A stretch of 64,000 nucleotides of DNA from NCBI RefSeq assembly GCF_003369915.1, contig NW_022881603.1, forward strand, positions 5,997,249 through 6,061,248, read 5' to 3'. Below are positions 46,620-59,596 of this stretch, in pieces. How positions within the stretch are numbered: the first letter of the stretch is position 1; every line of letters begins with the position of its first letter. Origin of the DNA: Drosophila miranda. Lineage: Eukaryota > Arthropoda > Insecta > Diptera > Drosophilidae. A model generated the notes under the pieces. That model saw only the letters and a list, made by a program, of their open reading frames with translations, was not told where the DNA came from and did not search any database. Made by a program: the position numbers and the translations under genes.

Positions 46620-49555
46620 TTATTGTTGGACGGAACTAGGGCGTTCTACTGGGAGGATATCTACCACACGGACTCTGTCGTCAGCGCCGGGGTACACGGA
46701 CTGGACTCTCCCGAGCCGCCATTCATTGGAGGGCAGGTTGTCTTCTTTGACGACAACCATATCCCCAACCAGGAGGTTTGGCGTCGGCGTCTGCCACTTA
46801 GTGCGCTGGCAAAACTGTTGGGTGAGCACCTTTAAATGCTGCCATCGATTGATTATTGATTTAAGGTCACCCTTTATTTCGGGTTCGGCCGTGGACATCA
46901 AGGGTCCCCCGGTAAGGAAGGGCCCGGGAGTAAGGGCCAGCAACTCAGTTGGATCTTTGGACATCGGCGAGAGCGGCCTGGAATTAAGGCATGCTTCGAT
47001 CTTTGCGAGAAGCGTCGAAAGCTCTTCGAAAGTGTACTTCCGAGTGGACGTGGCTTTGTAAAAGAGAGTTTTGAAACTCTTTACCCCGGCTTCCCACAGA
47101 CCTCCCATGTGTGGAGCTCCTGGTGGGATAAAACGCCACGAAACCCGGTGATGGCTGTACGCATCAGTTATCGAGCTCTTGAATGCTTCTAGGAAGTCAC
47201 GGGAAAGCACCTTGGCGGCACCAACGAAAGTTTTGCCATTGTCGGAGTGAATGCGCTGCGGACACCCTCATCGTGCGACGAAACGAGCGAAGGCTGCAAG
47301 AAATTTCTCGGTCGTGAGATCCGACGTGGGCTCCAAATGGATCGCCTTCGTGGAAAAACACACGAACACACACACATACCCCTTGGTTATCAGGCACGCT
47401 CTGCCTGTGTAATTCCGTATTTCGAAGGGACCCGCGTAGTCAATTCCGGTGTGCGTAAACGGTCTGGAAAAGGACGTTCGTTCCGTAGGAAGATCACCCA
47501 TCATTTGGGCTTGCAACTTCTGTCTGTGGATGGCGCATACCTTGCAGGAGTTTACCACCCCCTTCAAGAGTTTCTGAACCTTGGGAATCCAGAACTTGGA
47601 TCGGATAAGCCGCACCATTAGTTGGTTCCCGCCATGAAGAGTTATCCGGTGGGTGAATTGCGCGAGAAGGCGGGATAGCCGGCAGCGGTACGGCAGAATA
47701 ATGGGATGCCGTTCGTCGTACTTCAGAAAGGTAGAAGTTGCGATACGGCCACATGCTCTTATGAGCCCATGTTGGTCTAGGAACGGGTTCAAATTCAGGA
47801 TAGAACTTGACCTTGGCACTGGCCGCTTCTCGCTTAGGCAGTGATGCTCTTGGGAGTATTCCCTGCGCTGAGTCTCTAGGATAAGAGTGCGCTCAGCTTC
47901 GGTAATGTCTTCGCTTGCAAGGTGGACCGGTGACCAGCTTCCGGCAGCGTTTTGTGAAGCGAAGGACATAAGCACGGACTCGCAGGGCTCTCTCCAGATT
48001 GGAGAACCGATCGAGGAAGTCTTCGGATGGGCTCGGTGCAAAATGAACCTTCAGAGCACGTTGCTCGAGGGTTATCACGGGATCGTCCCCGCCTTGGGCT
48101 GGCCATTGATGCCGGGGCCCTTGCAACCACGCTGGTCCGTGCCACCAGAGTTGGTTCTCGACGAGCTCCTGTAAGGATACGCTCTGCTGGCGAGGTCGGC
48201 GGGATTTTGTGCGGACGGAACGTGACCCCAATTCTCGACCCCGGTGGCTTGCGAAATTCTGGTCACTCGGTTGGCCACGAAGGTAGTCCAGTGGCAAGCA
48301 GGCTTTTTCAGCCAGGACAGGACTATAGCGGAATCTGTCCAGAAGTAACAGGTTGTAGGTGCGCTTGGCATATTTGGCAGGATAGCCGTCGCCATTTCGG
48401 ACAGCAGCACGGCGCCGCACAGCTCTAACCGGGGGAGCGATACAGTCTTAACGGGTGCGACTCGTGTTTTCGCGGTAAGCAACTGCTCCTTGACCAGGTG
48501 GTCAGTCTCGATGCGTACGTAGATCGCCGCACCGTACGCCTTTTCGGACGCATCGCAAAATCCGTGATGCTCGACCCTTACAGCTGGTTCGGAGCCAATC
48601 CACCTTGGAATGCGGATCTGGTCGAGAGCGGAGTAGCTCCGCAGAAAACTCTGCCAGCGCTGACGCATCTCGGTCGGAAGATCTTCGTCCCATCCCACTT
48701 CTTGCAACCAGATCTCTTGCATGAAGATCTTTGACCGGACAATGAAAGGCGCCAACCAGCCCGCAGGGTCGAACAACATTGCTATCTGGGAAAGCACCGC
48801 TCGCTTGGTATTGGATGCCGTAGATGCCAGTTCTGGCGGAACGAAGAAGAAATCGTCTGTTGTCGCCTTCCAGCGAATTCCGAGAGTCTTGGCTGTGCGT
48901 TCTGCCTCGATTTCAAGGAAGTCGGTGTGAAGGAGATGGTCATTCGGAATGGTAGTCAGGATATCCTTGTGGTTGGACGTCCATTTTCTCAGTGGAAACA
49001 CGGCAGAACTCAGGGCGGCCTGTAACTCGCGGATAGCTAGTTGAGCCTCAGTGGGAGAGTCTGCTCCCGCTAGGACGTCGTCGACATACATACAGGACCG
49101 AATGATGTGACTGGCTCTTGGGAATCGGGACTGGACATCGTCTGCAAGCTGTTGCAGCACACGGATGGCGAGAAAGGGAGCACAATTGACTCCAAAGGTG
49201 ACAGTTTGCAACTCATAGTCGCGTATCTCGCCCTCCTTGTTGCGAAACAAAATTCGCTGGAAGGGGGTGTGCTTCGGATCTACCCAAATCTGCCGATACA
49301 TCTTGGTGATGTCAGCATTGAAGACGTACCGGTAGTAGCGCCACTTCAGGATCTGAAGGGTTAAGTCGGACTGGAGAACAGGGCCGGGGTGCAGAAGGTC
49401 ATTCAAGCTGATACCGTTAGTCGACGGGCTGGATGCGTTAAATACAACGCGGACTTGGTGCTATCAGGCTTGAAGACAGCGTGGTGCGGCAGGTAGTAGG
49501 TTGAGGTCCCATGAGTCGGAAGAACTTCTGTCATGTGTCCAAGCTCTAGGTATTC
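46620..49555 (-). pseudogene. pol (RT-RNase H-IN) of the BEL/Pao element
   Basis: A stop just after the protease (49556) and a frameshift near 49470 precede the 443-codon RT/RNase H frame (48075-49406): ADITKMYRQIWVDP, catalytic SCMYVDDVLAG, RNase H-like YFWTDSAIVLSWL. Integrase runs through 47893-48420, 47268-48041 and 46620-47210, with H/C zinc residues (ITLHGGNQ, then CKVCAIHRQ) and the triad in GIDYAGPF, IHSDNGKTF and GLWEAGVKSF. At least four frame breaks. Catalytic residues are retained. Confidence 0.85.
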
Positions 49556-51914
49556 TTAGATCACGGTGTCGTACTGCTCTTGTAGGGGACTGTTTCTTTT
49601 CAAGCAATTTTCGTTTCTTAGGAACTGGGCCAGCGCGGTTGCCCTTGAATACCCCAGATCTGATCCGAGATGATCTGGGTCGCGAAACGGTAACGTGACG
49701 ACGTATTTCCCGCTTGGCGTTCTTGACGTAGTTCGGAGGAAATTTCTTTCGCAGTACGAATCCGACTCGCTTTCTATTTTAGTAGGAATGTCCTCCACCT
49801 CCCAAAACTTTGTGAGGAGTTTGTCTAACGGAGTCTCTAGCTCGGTGGAAATTTGCGTGGAGAAGGATGCGACCCTGCCTTGTACCGTGTTTGGCACTGG
49901 GCCTGTAAGAACCCATCCGAAAATGGTCTCCTGTCCGAGGAGAGATCCACAGATGTTCGTCTGTGAGCCGCTCAAGAGGATGGATGGAAGGATGTCGGCA
50001 CCAATCAGGACATCTATTTGTGAGCTTGCGTAAAATGTCGGGTCTGCCCATGGCAGGTTCGGCCAGTCTCGCAACGAGTGTTGCGGGATCGGATGGGAGG
50101 GAAGGCTGCCTGATAGTTCCGGCAGGACATAGGCTGTGGCGTCCAAGTGTAAGCCCGGCTTAGTCGGGGAGCGGATGGAAAAATGGCAGAGCTTCTTGGA
50201 CTGAGCGGATATGGTCCGATTGAGGCCCGAGACCTGTGCCTGGGCGAGTCGGAATGGCAACTTAATGATCTGGAAGAGACGTTCCGTAATGAACGTCGCC
50301 TCGGAGCCCGGGTCGATTAGAGCGCGGGCGCGAAAGTTTGTCCCCAAGTGGCAAATATTAATAATAGCCGTGCCCAGGAGTACCGCCCTCTTGCCGGAGG
50401 TGAAATAGTTCTGAACGCTAGGCTGAGCTTCGGCAGCAGTCGGAAGTGGTACGGAGTTGGGCACGGATTGGCTGGAAACTGGAGTGCCACGGTGCAGCAG
50501 CGTATGATGCCGGTCTCCACACGTGTTGCAGTTGTGGGCGCTTTGGCATTTACGAATCTGGTGACCTCTTGCGAAACAGTTTAAGCAAAGCATTTTTTGC
50601 TTAATATAGCTGGAGCGAGCATCAGGTCTCATCTGAAGGAATTGAGGGCATACCCGGATCGGATGGTTCTCTTTGGAGCAAAGATCACACGTTCTCCGCT
50701 TCGGATCCACAGTTGTTCCGAACGAGTGAACCCGCCTTGCAACAGGGCTCCCTTGGGAACGGAATGGGTTGGGATTGCCCTTTGAACTCTCTGACATGGG
50801 TAGACTCGCCCTGGAGTGGGCCTGAGTCTCCATGCCTGGATGGCCATCCTCGGTCACCTCGAGAGACAGGTACCGCTCCGCCAGGAACTTGTCCATAGCG
50901 TGCCAGGTGGGAATTTCGGACTTGTGTGTCACGGACTGCTCCCAAAGCTCCAAAGTCGCTTTCGGCAACTTCGCGGATATGAGGTACACTAACGGAGTGT
51001 TGACTCCGTCAGCGAAAATGCTGTCTGTGGAGACCTCGGAGTGGTTGAGTGTCGTAAGGCACTTGTGGACGGCCCTCTGAAGCTCTTTTAGCGCTGCAGC
51101 TGACTCGGTGCGGATTTGGGGCAGACTGAAAAGGATCTTCAGCTGGGCTTTGAGTATCAGCCTCTTGTTTTGGAAACGCTCACGGAGGGCGCTCCATGCG
51201 GACGCGAACCCTTCGTTCGTGAGTGGAGCCTGTGCCACTATGTCGTGGGCCTCACCGCTTGTTTTTTTGTTGAGGGGGAACAGTTTTTCTACTGGAGCCA
51301 ACCTCGGGTTCTCTATATATATGGCGGTGAACAGGTCTCGGAACGTGGGCCACTGCTGGTAGTCCCCACTGAAAACATCAGTATCACATGGAGGAAGACG
51401 GCAACCGCCGGAAGTCGGCACTTGAATGGCCAGTTGAGGCGTGTGAGGGATAGTCGGGGGTTCGAGCTGATCGTTCAGTTCGGCAAGGCATTGCGCGTAG
51501 ACCGCGTAGCAGTCATCGTACATCCCCCGGACGTCAGCTGCCCCCCTCTGGATCTACTTCCGTTATCGCCTCCACACAGGCCTCGAACTCCGCGTCCACC
51601 TTCGCCCACAGGCTTCGGAGTTGATCTCGATGGACTTGGGAGAGCGAGCGGGTTGGTGTGCTAGCATCTGGAGCGCTGAGCTTCTGGTCGAAGCGTGTCA
51701 GTCTGCTTGCAGCCAAGGCAAACTTAGACCGTGCGGAACTGGCGACCGATTGGGCCATTGTGTGAGCCCTGGACGTGGTCGGACCTCGCTCAGCTGGGGC
51801 CGGACGGGAAGCTGTGGGCGTAGTGATTGAGCCGTTGGAGCTGGGAGGATGGGTCAAACTCAGCGAACTCCCCCGCCTAAACTTCTTGCGAGATTTCTTC
51901 TCACCAGTGGGCAT
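49556..51914 (-). pseudogene. gag-protease of the BEL/Pao element
   Basis: 51534-51914 encodes the N-terminus (SLWAKVDAEFEACVEAITEV). It is thrown out of frame at a G6 run near 51537 and resumes in the 655-codon frame 49556-51523: DUF1759 gag (TDVFSGDYQQWPTFRDLF), two zinc knuckles (CDLCSKENHPIRVC, CLNCFARGHQIRKC), then DUF1758 protease (ALIDPGSEATFIT ... GWVLTGPVP). The frame ends at a TAA where the reading would continue into RT. Confidence 0.85.
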
Positions 51915-52037
51915 GGTTGGCTGATGGATTTGCGATAGCGCGTATCAGAGTCGCAAAGCAGGTGAGCGGAAATGGAGAAGTGGAAGCTGTGAACGACGAA
52001 CCGTGGTTATGTGGCCTTGGCGGGATTTATCGCGAGT

Positions 52038-52047
52038 ATTTATATAG
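52038..52047 (-). promoter_or_regulatory. TATA box-like site of the BEL/Pao element
   Basis: On the minus strand TATATAAATA, about 125 bp upstream of the gag ATG at 51914. A plausible retrotransposon promoter remnant. Confidence 0.4.
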
Positions 52048-52105
52048 TAGAAGTCGGGCACCGTGGCCGGAATATATAAATATAAAATACTAAGATCAAA
52101 TAAAA

Positions 52106-53239
52106 ACGAGGGGGAACGTTGTGAGTTGCTGCGAACACCGCAACTCTACAGTTATACCCGATACTAAGTCAGTATGGCTCTCCTGCGGCAGCCCCCGCTA
52201 ATATTGAACCACACGACAAAGAGTGCGTGCGAGAGAGACAGAAAATCAGTCTGAGCGTGACGTCGGGCGCTGCGTAGCCACTGAAAATTGATTTCTTGCT
52301 TTTGGCTACAAAAATGATCCGATCTGATCCAGATTCCGCAGTCTGATAGATATGGTCATTATCTATGATTCTGCGTTTTTAGTTTTCTCGAATGTGCAAT
52401 ATTGTGGTTGCAACAGATTTTCGTTCTTTGTGGGGGCGGAAGGGGGTGGGGCGAAATTCTGAGATATACGTTTTATAGTGAGATCTAACAGAAGTGCGGA
52501 TACCAAATTTGGTTACTCTAGCCTTAATAGTCTCTGAGATTTGTGGATGCCCCAGATTTTCGTCCTTTGCGGGGGCGGAAGGGGTATGGCGAAATTTGGA
52601 CACGAAACGGTCAAGGTCCGATATCACAGGAGTGTGGATACCAAATTTGGTTGCTCTGGCTCTTATAGGTTCTGAGATCCTTGAACTCATATTTTGCAAT
52701 TGGCAAAACCGACTATGAAACCTGTGTGTTAGAGAGAGACAGAGCGAGAAAGAATGAAATTGTTTTCTTGATTCTGGCTATAATAATTATACGATCTGGT
52801 TGAGATTTTACACTCTAGAACATATAGTCATCCTCTACGATTCTGCGTTTTTGGTTTTATCGTATCTTTAAAAATGTGGATGCCACAGATTTTCGTCCTT
52901 TGTGGGGGCGGAAGTGGGCGGGGCAAAGTTTTGAAATATTTTTGTAGCAGTGACATATCACAGATATCTGGATCCAAAACATCGTTGCTCTAGCTCTTAT
53001 AGTCTTTGAGCACTAGGCGCTGAAGGGGACGGACGGACGGACGGACGGACGGACGGACGGACGGACGGACGGACGGACAGACGGACAGACAGACAGGGCT
53101 CAATCGACTCGGCTATTGATGCTGATCAAGAATATATATACTTTATGGGGTCGGAAACGATTCCTTCTGGACGTTACACACATCCACTTTTACCACAAAT
53201 CTAATATACCCCAATACTCATTTTGAGTATCGGGTATAA
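52106..53239 (+). mobile_element. Helitron/DINE-1-like (ISY-like) element, full length
   Basis: 1134 bp, the same structure as the copy at 43664 but with an almost pure (GGAC)n run at ~53025-53080. Its terminal palindrome ends at 53239. No coding capacity. Confidence 0.85.
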
Positions 53240-54007
53240 AAACAAAGGGCCAACCAAGAGCGACTAATAAGGATGAGCAATGATATGGATGCACAAGGTA
53301 CCCCTATATAGAGTTGGTTGCAAACGAATGTTGAAAACAATATACCCTCGAAGTGCTGGGTAGCGCTAAACGAATGCACCGCTGCTGCTGCTTGTATGTG
53401 TGTGCGTATGGATGTAAGTGCTATGTACCGTGGCTTGGGTTGACGACCCAACCTTTTGGCGAGATGTAGAACAACGGTTAAAACGGTGGATGACCGTTTT
53501 ATATGCAATATGTATAATTTTAAAATGCGTACGTATGTATGTATGTATATGTAAGATAAATATATATGTGGTGCCGTATGTATGGATCGTGTCTTATTTT
53601 TGTTGGCAATATAATAGTTAAATACGGAGACGCAGTGATTTATTTTCTCTATTTATAAAACCGAAAACCGATGGAGCGTTGAGCATGGAAAAAAAAAACA
53701 ACAAACCAATTGCAAGCATATGAATTTATGATTGTTGTCAGCCGCTTGGATTGCGTTGCGATGTGTACATGTGCTTGTATGCATGTGCATATGTCAGCAA
53801 CCAAAGCTCAGCTGGTAGCTGGGAGAGGTAGGAATATATACACCGGATCGGAGGTTGACCGCAGGAGCTTGCTCGGATCAAATTAAACCTTTGGAGAAGT
53901 AGGTGGCCACAACCGTTGGCAGAACGAAGTATGGTTTAATTTGGAGCTAGAGCGAGAAATTAATACATATGTATGTACATATGTATGCCACGGGTACTCG
54001 GACTGGG
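53240..54007. other. Possible 5' region of an unknown host gene
   Basis: About 770 bp with ATGTATGTATGT repeats (53525-53560, 53960-53990). No coding frame is convincing. It precedes a putative signal-peptide exon. Confidence 0.35.
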
Positions 54008-54089
54008 ATGGAAAACTCGCACAAAATCACTGCACTGGTGTTGGGCTTACTTATCTTGAACTTAGAGCGATCCGCCGATGCTGGCTGGG
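54008..54089 (+). CDS. Putative first coding exon with signal peptide (orphan)
   Basis: The ATG at 54008 opens 27 codons (MENSHKITALVLGLLILNL, then ERSADAGW): a charged start, a hydrophobic core and a small-residue cleavage region. A strong donor G|GTAAGC follows directly. It would be the first exon of a secreted or membrane protein, but transposons begin at ~54145 and no following exon lies in the window on this strand. I do not recognise the gene. It may be chance. Confidence 0.4.
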
Positions 54090-54280
54090 GTAAGCTTCTC
54101 CTTATGGGGAAGGCGAAGATCCGGCTCGAAGGACCAATTTCCTCTCTTCTACTCCTCTCAGCGGCTACGACGGCTAGGATTTATTCCCGGCTCGCGGACC
54201 GGCTGAGTTTCGTTCTACCAGGGTTCCATTTTACACCGGGTCTTTAAGACTCGCGTTTAAAATCGATCCCTTCTATTACC

Positions 54281-54291
54281 ATTGGGCGCCA
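54281..54291 (-). other. Primer-binding site, copy C
   Basis: On the minus strand TGGCGCCCAAT, 2 bp from the LTR edge. tRNA-Lys type, with one difference from the consensus C at its end. Confidence 0.65.
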
Positions 54292-54293
54292 TT

Positions 54294-54960
54294 TGTCATG
54301 ATCCGCCTCTTTGCCACCCTGGCCTATCGTTCCCAGCTAGCTCACGGGGAAGTCAAGGGTGTTTCCGACCCGATAAGCCAGGGGACGGATTAAACAAAAC
54401 AAAAACAAAAAAAACAAACCTACTTTATAGGACAGACTTGTCCTCGTTGGCACTTTCGTCAGCGGGGATAGTTGGTTTCGTTATCCCTAGCAGGGTCCCA
54501 CCCTTCCATGAGAGCCACCTTTTGAATTCGCTCCCTTTTCATATTCAGGGTCCCGCTCTTCTTCTCGCTCTCGTCCCACCCAACTACCGTTTTCTATTCA
54601 CTCATGACTCTTTTCAAATTTTCATTTTATATCCATTATATTTTCTTATTTATCTTCTTGAACATTCTTAATTAATAATCTAGGTTTATATAAGGGAAAC
54701 AAATACTAACAAAAAAATACTAACAAAAAAAATAAACCCTATTTCGGCCGAATTGGCAGCCCGAATTGATAGAGGTTGTTACTTCCTGATGCTTGCTGCT
54801 GTTTACGTTTAATCGTGGTGTTTTTTTGTATGATCGTGATATTTTGTTTAATTGTGGTTCGGACGGGTGTAGATGTGTGAAATGTGGTGATGTTATGTCA
54901 TGTGTTATGAATGAGGGTATACATGCGTGGGTTGTGTGTGGTGTGGGTGGATGAAGGTAT
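54294..54960 (-). repeat. LTR part 1 (interrupted by LINE)
   Basis: The LTR portion from TGTCATGATCCG to GGATGAAGGT. The remaining LTR sequence resumes at 59229. About 100 bp of LTR (equivalent to ~33600-33697 in copy A) is missing at the insertion point. Confidence 0.8.
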
Positions 54961-55498
54961 TTCGTATCTTTCGTAGTGATCAGACGTGTTTTTGTTTTGC
55001 GCTCCGCATTTTTTCCTTTTGTTTTGAATAAACAGCCGGTGTTTTCCTAACTAAATTCTAAATTTTCTTCCTAACCAGACAACAATCTGGAAACCTATTC
55101 TATTACGCGAGTGCATGCCTTTTGATTTGTGTTAAAACATTATTTAACTTTTTATTTTTCGGCGTCGGCTTGTGCTTGTGCTTGTGTTTGTGTTGTTGCA
55201 GTGAGTGAGTACGCATTACATTGCATTGCAGTCCGCTCTCGTCTGGTAGCTTTTGTTGTTTTATCACTCTCTCGCTATCACCTCAACTTCAATAACTGTT
55301 CTTTCTCTCTCGCTCTTTAAACTTTCTGAGCAATAGCGCTCTCTGCTTAGTAGCTCTCGCTATAACCGCTCTCCACTCTGCTCTCTTTTTTTTACCAATT
55401 CCGCTTTGAGCGTTGTGTGGCACATTGGTCTGATACCAATTTGTTTTGCAAATAATAGTATATATATAAATAAATATTAAAATAAAACGGAATCCGAA

Positions 55499-56506
55499 GT
55501 GGTCTGTGCCAAAAAAAGCTGTAAGAAGCAGATCACCCACGATCAGCCGAATGTCTCCTGCTGGCTCTGCGACAGCGTAGTGCATGCAAAATGCGCTGGA
55601 TTTTCTGGCCTCGTGAGTGATGCTATAGCCAAACGTAATGGCTTGCATTACAGTTGCGAGGCATGCCGTGCGGTGGAGAAAGACATGGTGGCTTTCATGA
55701 GGCAGACGCGGAGTGGCTTTAAGGAGCTGACCGTTGGTTTTAAAAACCAATACGATCGGCTCCTAGCCATGGAGGCTCAGTTTAGCGGCTTAAAACTGCT
55801 GAATGAGTCTCCGAGGCGCAAAAAGGTCACTCCGCGGGATCTGCAATTGCCAACCGTCACTCAGCCGTGCGCCGCCGAAAAACTGACTCCGACCACTCCA
55901 AGTGTGCAGCAGTTGATCTCGTTTGCCACTCCAAGGGCAACGACAGCTGCTGGCGACGCAGATTCGGTAGCCGAATTCATCGCCTCGGAGAATGTGCAGC
56001 CAAGTACGTCTGCAGCGTCCGTGTCCGTGGTGTCCGCAAGTTCGCTAGTTGTCCCGTCTATACCGATCCCACCAGTAAATAGACGTTCCGGACCTCCGGA
56101 TATTGCCACCACAGGTACTAGGCCTGTGGTGACTAAACCACTGGTGGGAGTCCCACCAAAACGACAAGTTTTTGTTTCACGGCTGGCCCCTGACCTCACA
56201 TCTAATGATGTAATTGCTTTTATTCAAAGCAAAATAAAAGCCGTGGGTTTAAAGGTGGAGAAATTTAACTTCTCTTATGCCAGGGAGATAGCCTCGTTTA
56301 AGATAAGCATCTCCCCAACTCAATTTGACACCATTTGCTCCGCCAAATTTTGGCCGGAGCATTTGGTGGTGAAGGAGTTTAAGGCTAAGAAGAAGAATAG
56401 GCCCCCCATATCCCTTCCAAACCTTTCCAGTGTGCCACCCTCAACCTCAACCTCAACTTCCTCTTCCTCAACTTCCCGTCTTGCTTCCACCTTTCCAAAA
56501 AACTAA
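55499..56506 (+). pseudogene. LINE ORF1 with PHD-like zinc finger
   Basis: About 335 residues. Cysteines CAKKSC, CWLCDSVVHAKCAGF and CEACRA form a PHD/zinc-ribbon-like domain at residues 1-60. Then follow a Ser/Thr/Pro-rich linker and a C-terminal FVSRLAPDLTSNDVIAFIQ region that may be RRM-like. I see no in-frame ATG at its start (it opens at a GTG), so the initiator may be lost. Such ORF1 proteins bind RNA in the retrotransposition particle. Confidence 0.75.
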
Positions 56507-56510
56507 CTTC

Positions 56511-59228
56511 TCTTTTAGTAACCTATCAGAATGTAAGAGGCTTGCGTAGTAAGCTCAGCATTCTTTTCCGGGATAGTGTTGCATTTGCTTCCCACGTTAT
56601 TGTGTTTACTGAAACCTGGTTAAAGCCGGACATTCTTAGTTCCGAGGTTTTGGCAGGTCGGTACACAACTTTTAGAAAGGACCGTTCGTCTCGACGGGCA
56701 GGGGGGTTCTAATTGCAGTGGACTCTTACTTCACGTCGGAACACTTCACAGTCCAAGTTCAACAGGAACTGGAATTCCTGTGTGTAAAACTGATTCTTCC
56801 CGCTTTCGCTATATTCATTACTTGCTCGTATATCCCACCTTCTTCGGATATTTCAATTTATGAGCAGCACTTGTCCGCTTTAACCGCTGTTTCTTCCTCG
56901 CTATCTGATAAAGATCGTATGATAGTTCTTGGTGACTTCAACTTGCCAGGAACTGTTTGGTCTTCGGTAAACGAGTCTAGTATCCTAGTGCCCATGTCAC
57001 GACATGACTTTGTTGACGGCTTGCTTGACCTATCCTTGTCTCAAGTCAACCATGTGAATAATTCCTTGGGTCGATTGCTTGATCTGTGCTTTGTATCGGA
57101 TCCGACCATAGTGTTGTTAACCCGAGCCCTTCCGCTCACTATACCTGAAGACGCCTACCTGCTTTCGTAAAGCCGAGTTTGCGAAGCTTAATAAACTCAT
57201 TAGGGATTTTGATTGGTCCGCTTTGTACTTGTGCACTGATATCATAAAAGGCAGAAACATTTTTTACAATGCTCTTGGCACATTTTTCGATTCTTGTGTC
57301 CCGCTTTCTTGTCCGACTAGATCTGGAAAACCCCCTTGGTTTACCAAAGAGTTATCCAGTCTAAAAAACTTAAAATCAAGACTTTATAAAAAATTTCAAG
57401 AAGTGGGTTCTCCTACTTCTCACTCTCGCTATGTATTAGCTCGGTCAAACTTTTCAGTTCTTAATGCTCAATGCTATAAGAACTACCTATCTCGATGCAG
57501 GATACGTTTTTCTCAGGACCCTAAACAGTTTTACAGCTTCGTAAACAGTAAGCGTAGAACGTCCGCACACCCATCCTCGCTATCATTTTGTAATACGTCG
57601 GCAAATAATGATCAGGCAATTGCCGATCTTTTGGCCCAATTCTTCCAAACCACCTATTCTGAGGAAAGCTACTCTGGTCATCCGTACCCATACGGTTTAC
57701 CGAGGTCGAACGGCATTTTCAGTCCCTTGTTAAATGAATGTTCCCTACTTCATGATCTTCGACTAGTTAAGCCGGTGTTTTCACCGGGTCCAGACGGGGT
57801 TCCAGGTTGTGTACTCAGGTACTGCGCCGAGGCTCCGTGTGGACCTTTGCTTAAACTATTCACCCTATCCATTGATTCTTCTTGCTTCCCCCCGATCTGG
57901 AAGGAATCGTTTATAATTCCTCTCCATAAAAAAGGTAGCAAGTCTGATGCAAAAAATTATAGAGGTATAGCAAAGTTATCCGCTATTCCTAAAATGTTTG
58001 AGAGGGTTTTAACTCCGCACTTGCAACATCTCTGCATGTCACTTATATCTCCAACTCAGCATGGATTTATAAGGCGGCGATCAACCACCACGAACTTGTT
58101 AGAGTTTACCTCTTTCATTATTAAAGGCTTTCAAGGTAACTTACAGACGGATGTTATTTACACCGACTTTAGTAAAGCATTCGACTCTGTAAACCATTCC
58201 CTTTTAGCGCATAAACTTGACCTTTTAGGGTTTCCGCCCAACCTCCTGAGATGGATTTCTAGCTATCTTTGTTCTAGGTCTCAAAGAGTCCTCTTCAAAA
58301 ACTCCCTCTCTTTCCCAGTAAAGGTTTCTTCGGGAGTACCACAAGGCAGCCATCTAGGCCCCTTACTCTTCACACTCTTTATTAATGACTTACCTTCAGT
58401 ATTAACATACTCTCGAGTACTTATGTATGCGGATGATGTTAAACTCTGTGTCCAGTACAAGGACATTTCATTTCATTCTCGCTTGCAATCCGATCTCAAT
58501 AACTTTCAGTCATGGTGTTGTGCAAACTTGTTACACCTTAATGCCTCGAAATGCAAAGTTATGACATTTCATCGTTCTAGCCCTTTGTTGGCTCCTTACA
58601 CCCTATTTGGTGGTTCTCTTGAGAGAATTACCCTGGTGGATGATCTGGGTGTTATGTTAGACCCCAAGTTAAAGTTTTCCGAACACATTTCTACCATGGT
58701 AAATAAGGCCATGAGCGTGCTTGGGTTTATAAAGAGGTGGTCAAAGGAATTTGACGACCCCTATATAACAAAGACTCTCTATACCTCGCTTGTTCGTCCG
58801 ATCTTAGAATACGGCTCCTGTGTATGGTGCCCTCAGTACAAAGTACACCAGGACCGTATAGAATCAGTACAGAAAAACTTTTTACTCTTTGCTCTGCGGG
58901 GCCTTAACTGGGATGCGGGTGTAAGACTCCCATCTTACTCTAGTAGACTACTATTAGTAAACCTCCCATCCTTAGTTAACCGTAGAAAAATGCTTTGTGT
59001 GATATTTATGCACAACTTGATCAGGGGTGACATAGACAGCCCTGATCTGTTGAGCCGCATAAACTTCACGATTCCTATTAGACTGACTAGAAATTTTATA
59101 CCGTTGTTCCTTCCACTTTGTAGATCGAATTATTCCTTGCATGAACCGTTTAGGGTCTTATGCTCGGATTATAATTCCCTCTACCATATTATATCCACCA
59201 CTAATTCTCTTCCTCTTATTAAATTACA
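56511..59228 (+). pseudogene. LINE ORF2, endonuclease and reverse transcriptase
   Basis: An APE-type endonuclease N-terminus (YQNVRGLRSKL, VFTETWLKP) is broken at a G6 run near 56701. The next frame (56718-57170) has IVLGDFNLPGT. After another break near 57160, RT is open at 57223-59262: LHKKGSKSDAKNYRGIA, YTDFSKAFDSVNH, SGVPQGSHLGPLLF, catalytic MYADDVKL. The reading frame runs past the element's end into LTR sequence, where it finds a stop. RT motifs are intact; endonuclease expression is not. Confidence 0.85.
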
Positions 59229-59596
59229 GACAGAAACGTGTCTCCAGTCGGTGCTCCGCTGACGGTTCCTTGGTGCCGGTGCTCCGCTGACGGTTCTCGC
59301 AACAGTTTTCCGGCCTGGCCAGTACCGGGCTGCTGCTGCCGATGTCCGCCGCTTCCGCTGATGTCTTGGTGGGATCGTCGTCTGCACGATCACCAATTTT
59401 GTTTCCTTTTTTTCTTCCAGGGCAAGTGCGGCCTCCACTTTTCTCCACCGGCAACCTCTTTTTTTTTCTTCCTCGCCCCGTTTCCTTTTCTCCCACGCAA
59501 CTCTGCCACTGCGTCCCAGGATTCACTATAGATGCCGCTGTCTCTTTCTTCTCCAGCCCTGATACCTATCGGCTCTCTCCAAAACCGCCCATAACA
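59229..59596 (-). repeat. LTR part 2 (after LINE)
   Basis: Continues the LTR from GACAGAAACGTGTCTCC to CGCCCATAACA, completing the interrupted 3' LTR of copy B. Confidence 0.8.

Larger units (their letters stand above)
46560..52047 (-). mobile_element. BEL/Pao retrotransposon, no LTRs recognised
   Basis: Minus strand order: promoter-like TATATAAATA, gag, protease, RT/RNase H, integrase. All main domains are present but in six or more frames. I find no terminal repeat at either end, so it is either truncated on both sides or its LTRs have been lost. GC content is noticeably higher than in the surrounding DNA. Confidence 0.8.
54961..59228 (+). mobile_element. CR1/jockey-like non-LTR retrotransposon inserted in an LTR
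   Basis: About 4.27 kb with a 5' UTR (54961-55498), ORF1 with a PHD-like finger, and ORF2 with endonuclease and RT. It ends directly after the RT C-terminus without a poly(A) tail, as CR1-clade elements often do. I see no target duplication; instead the target lost ~100 bp. Confidence 0.8.
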
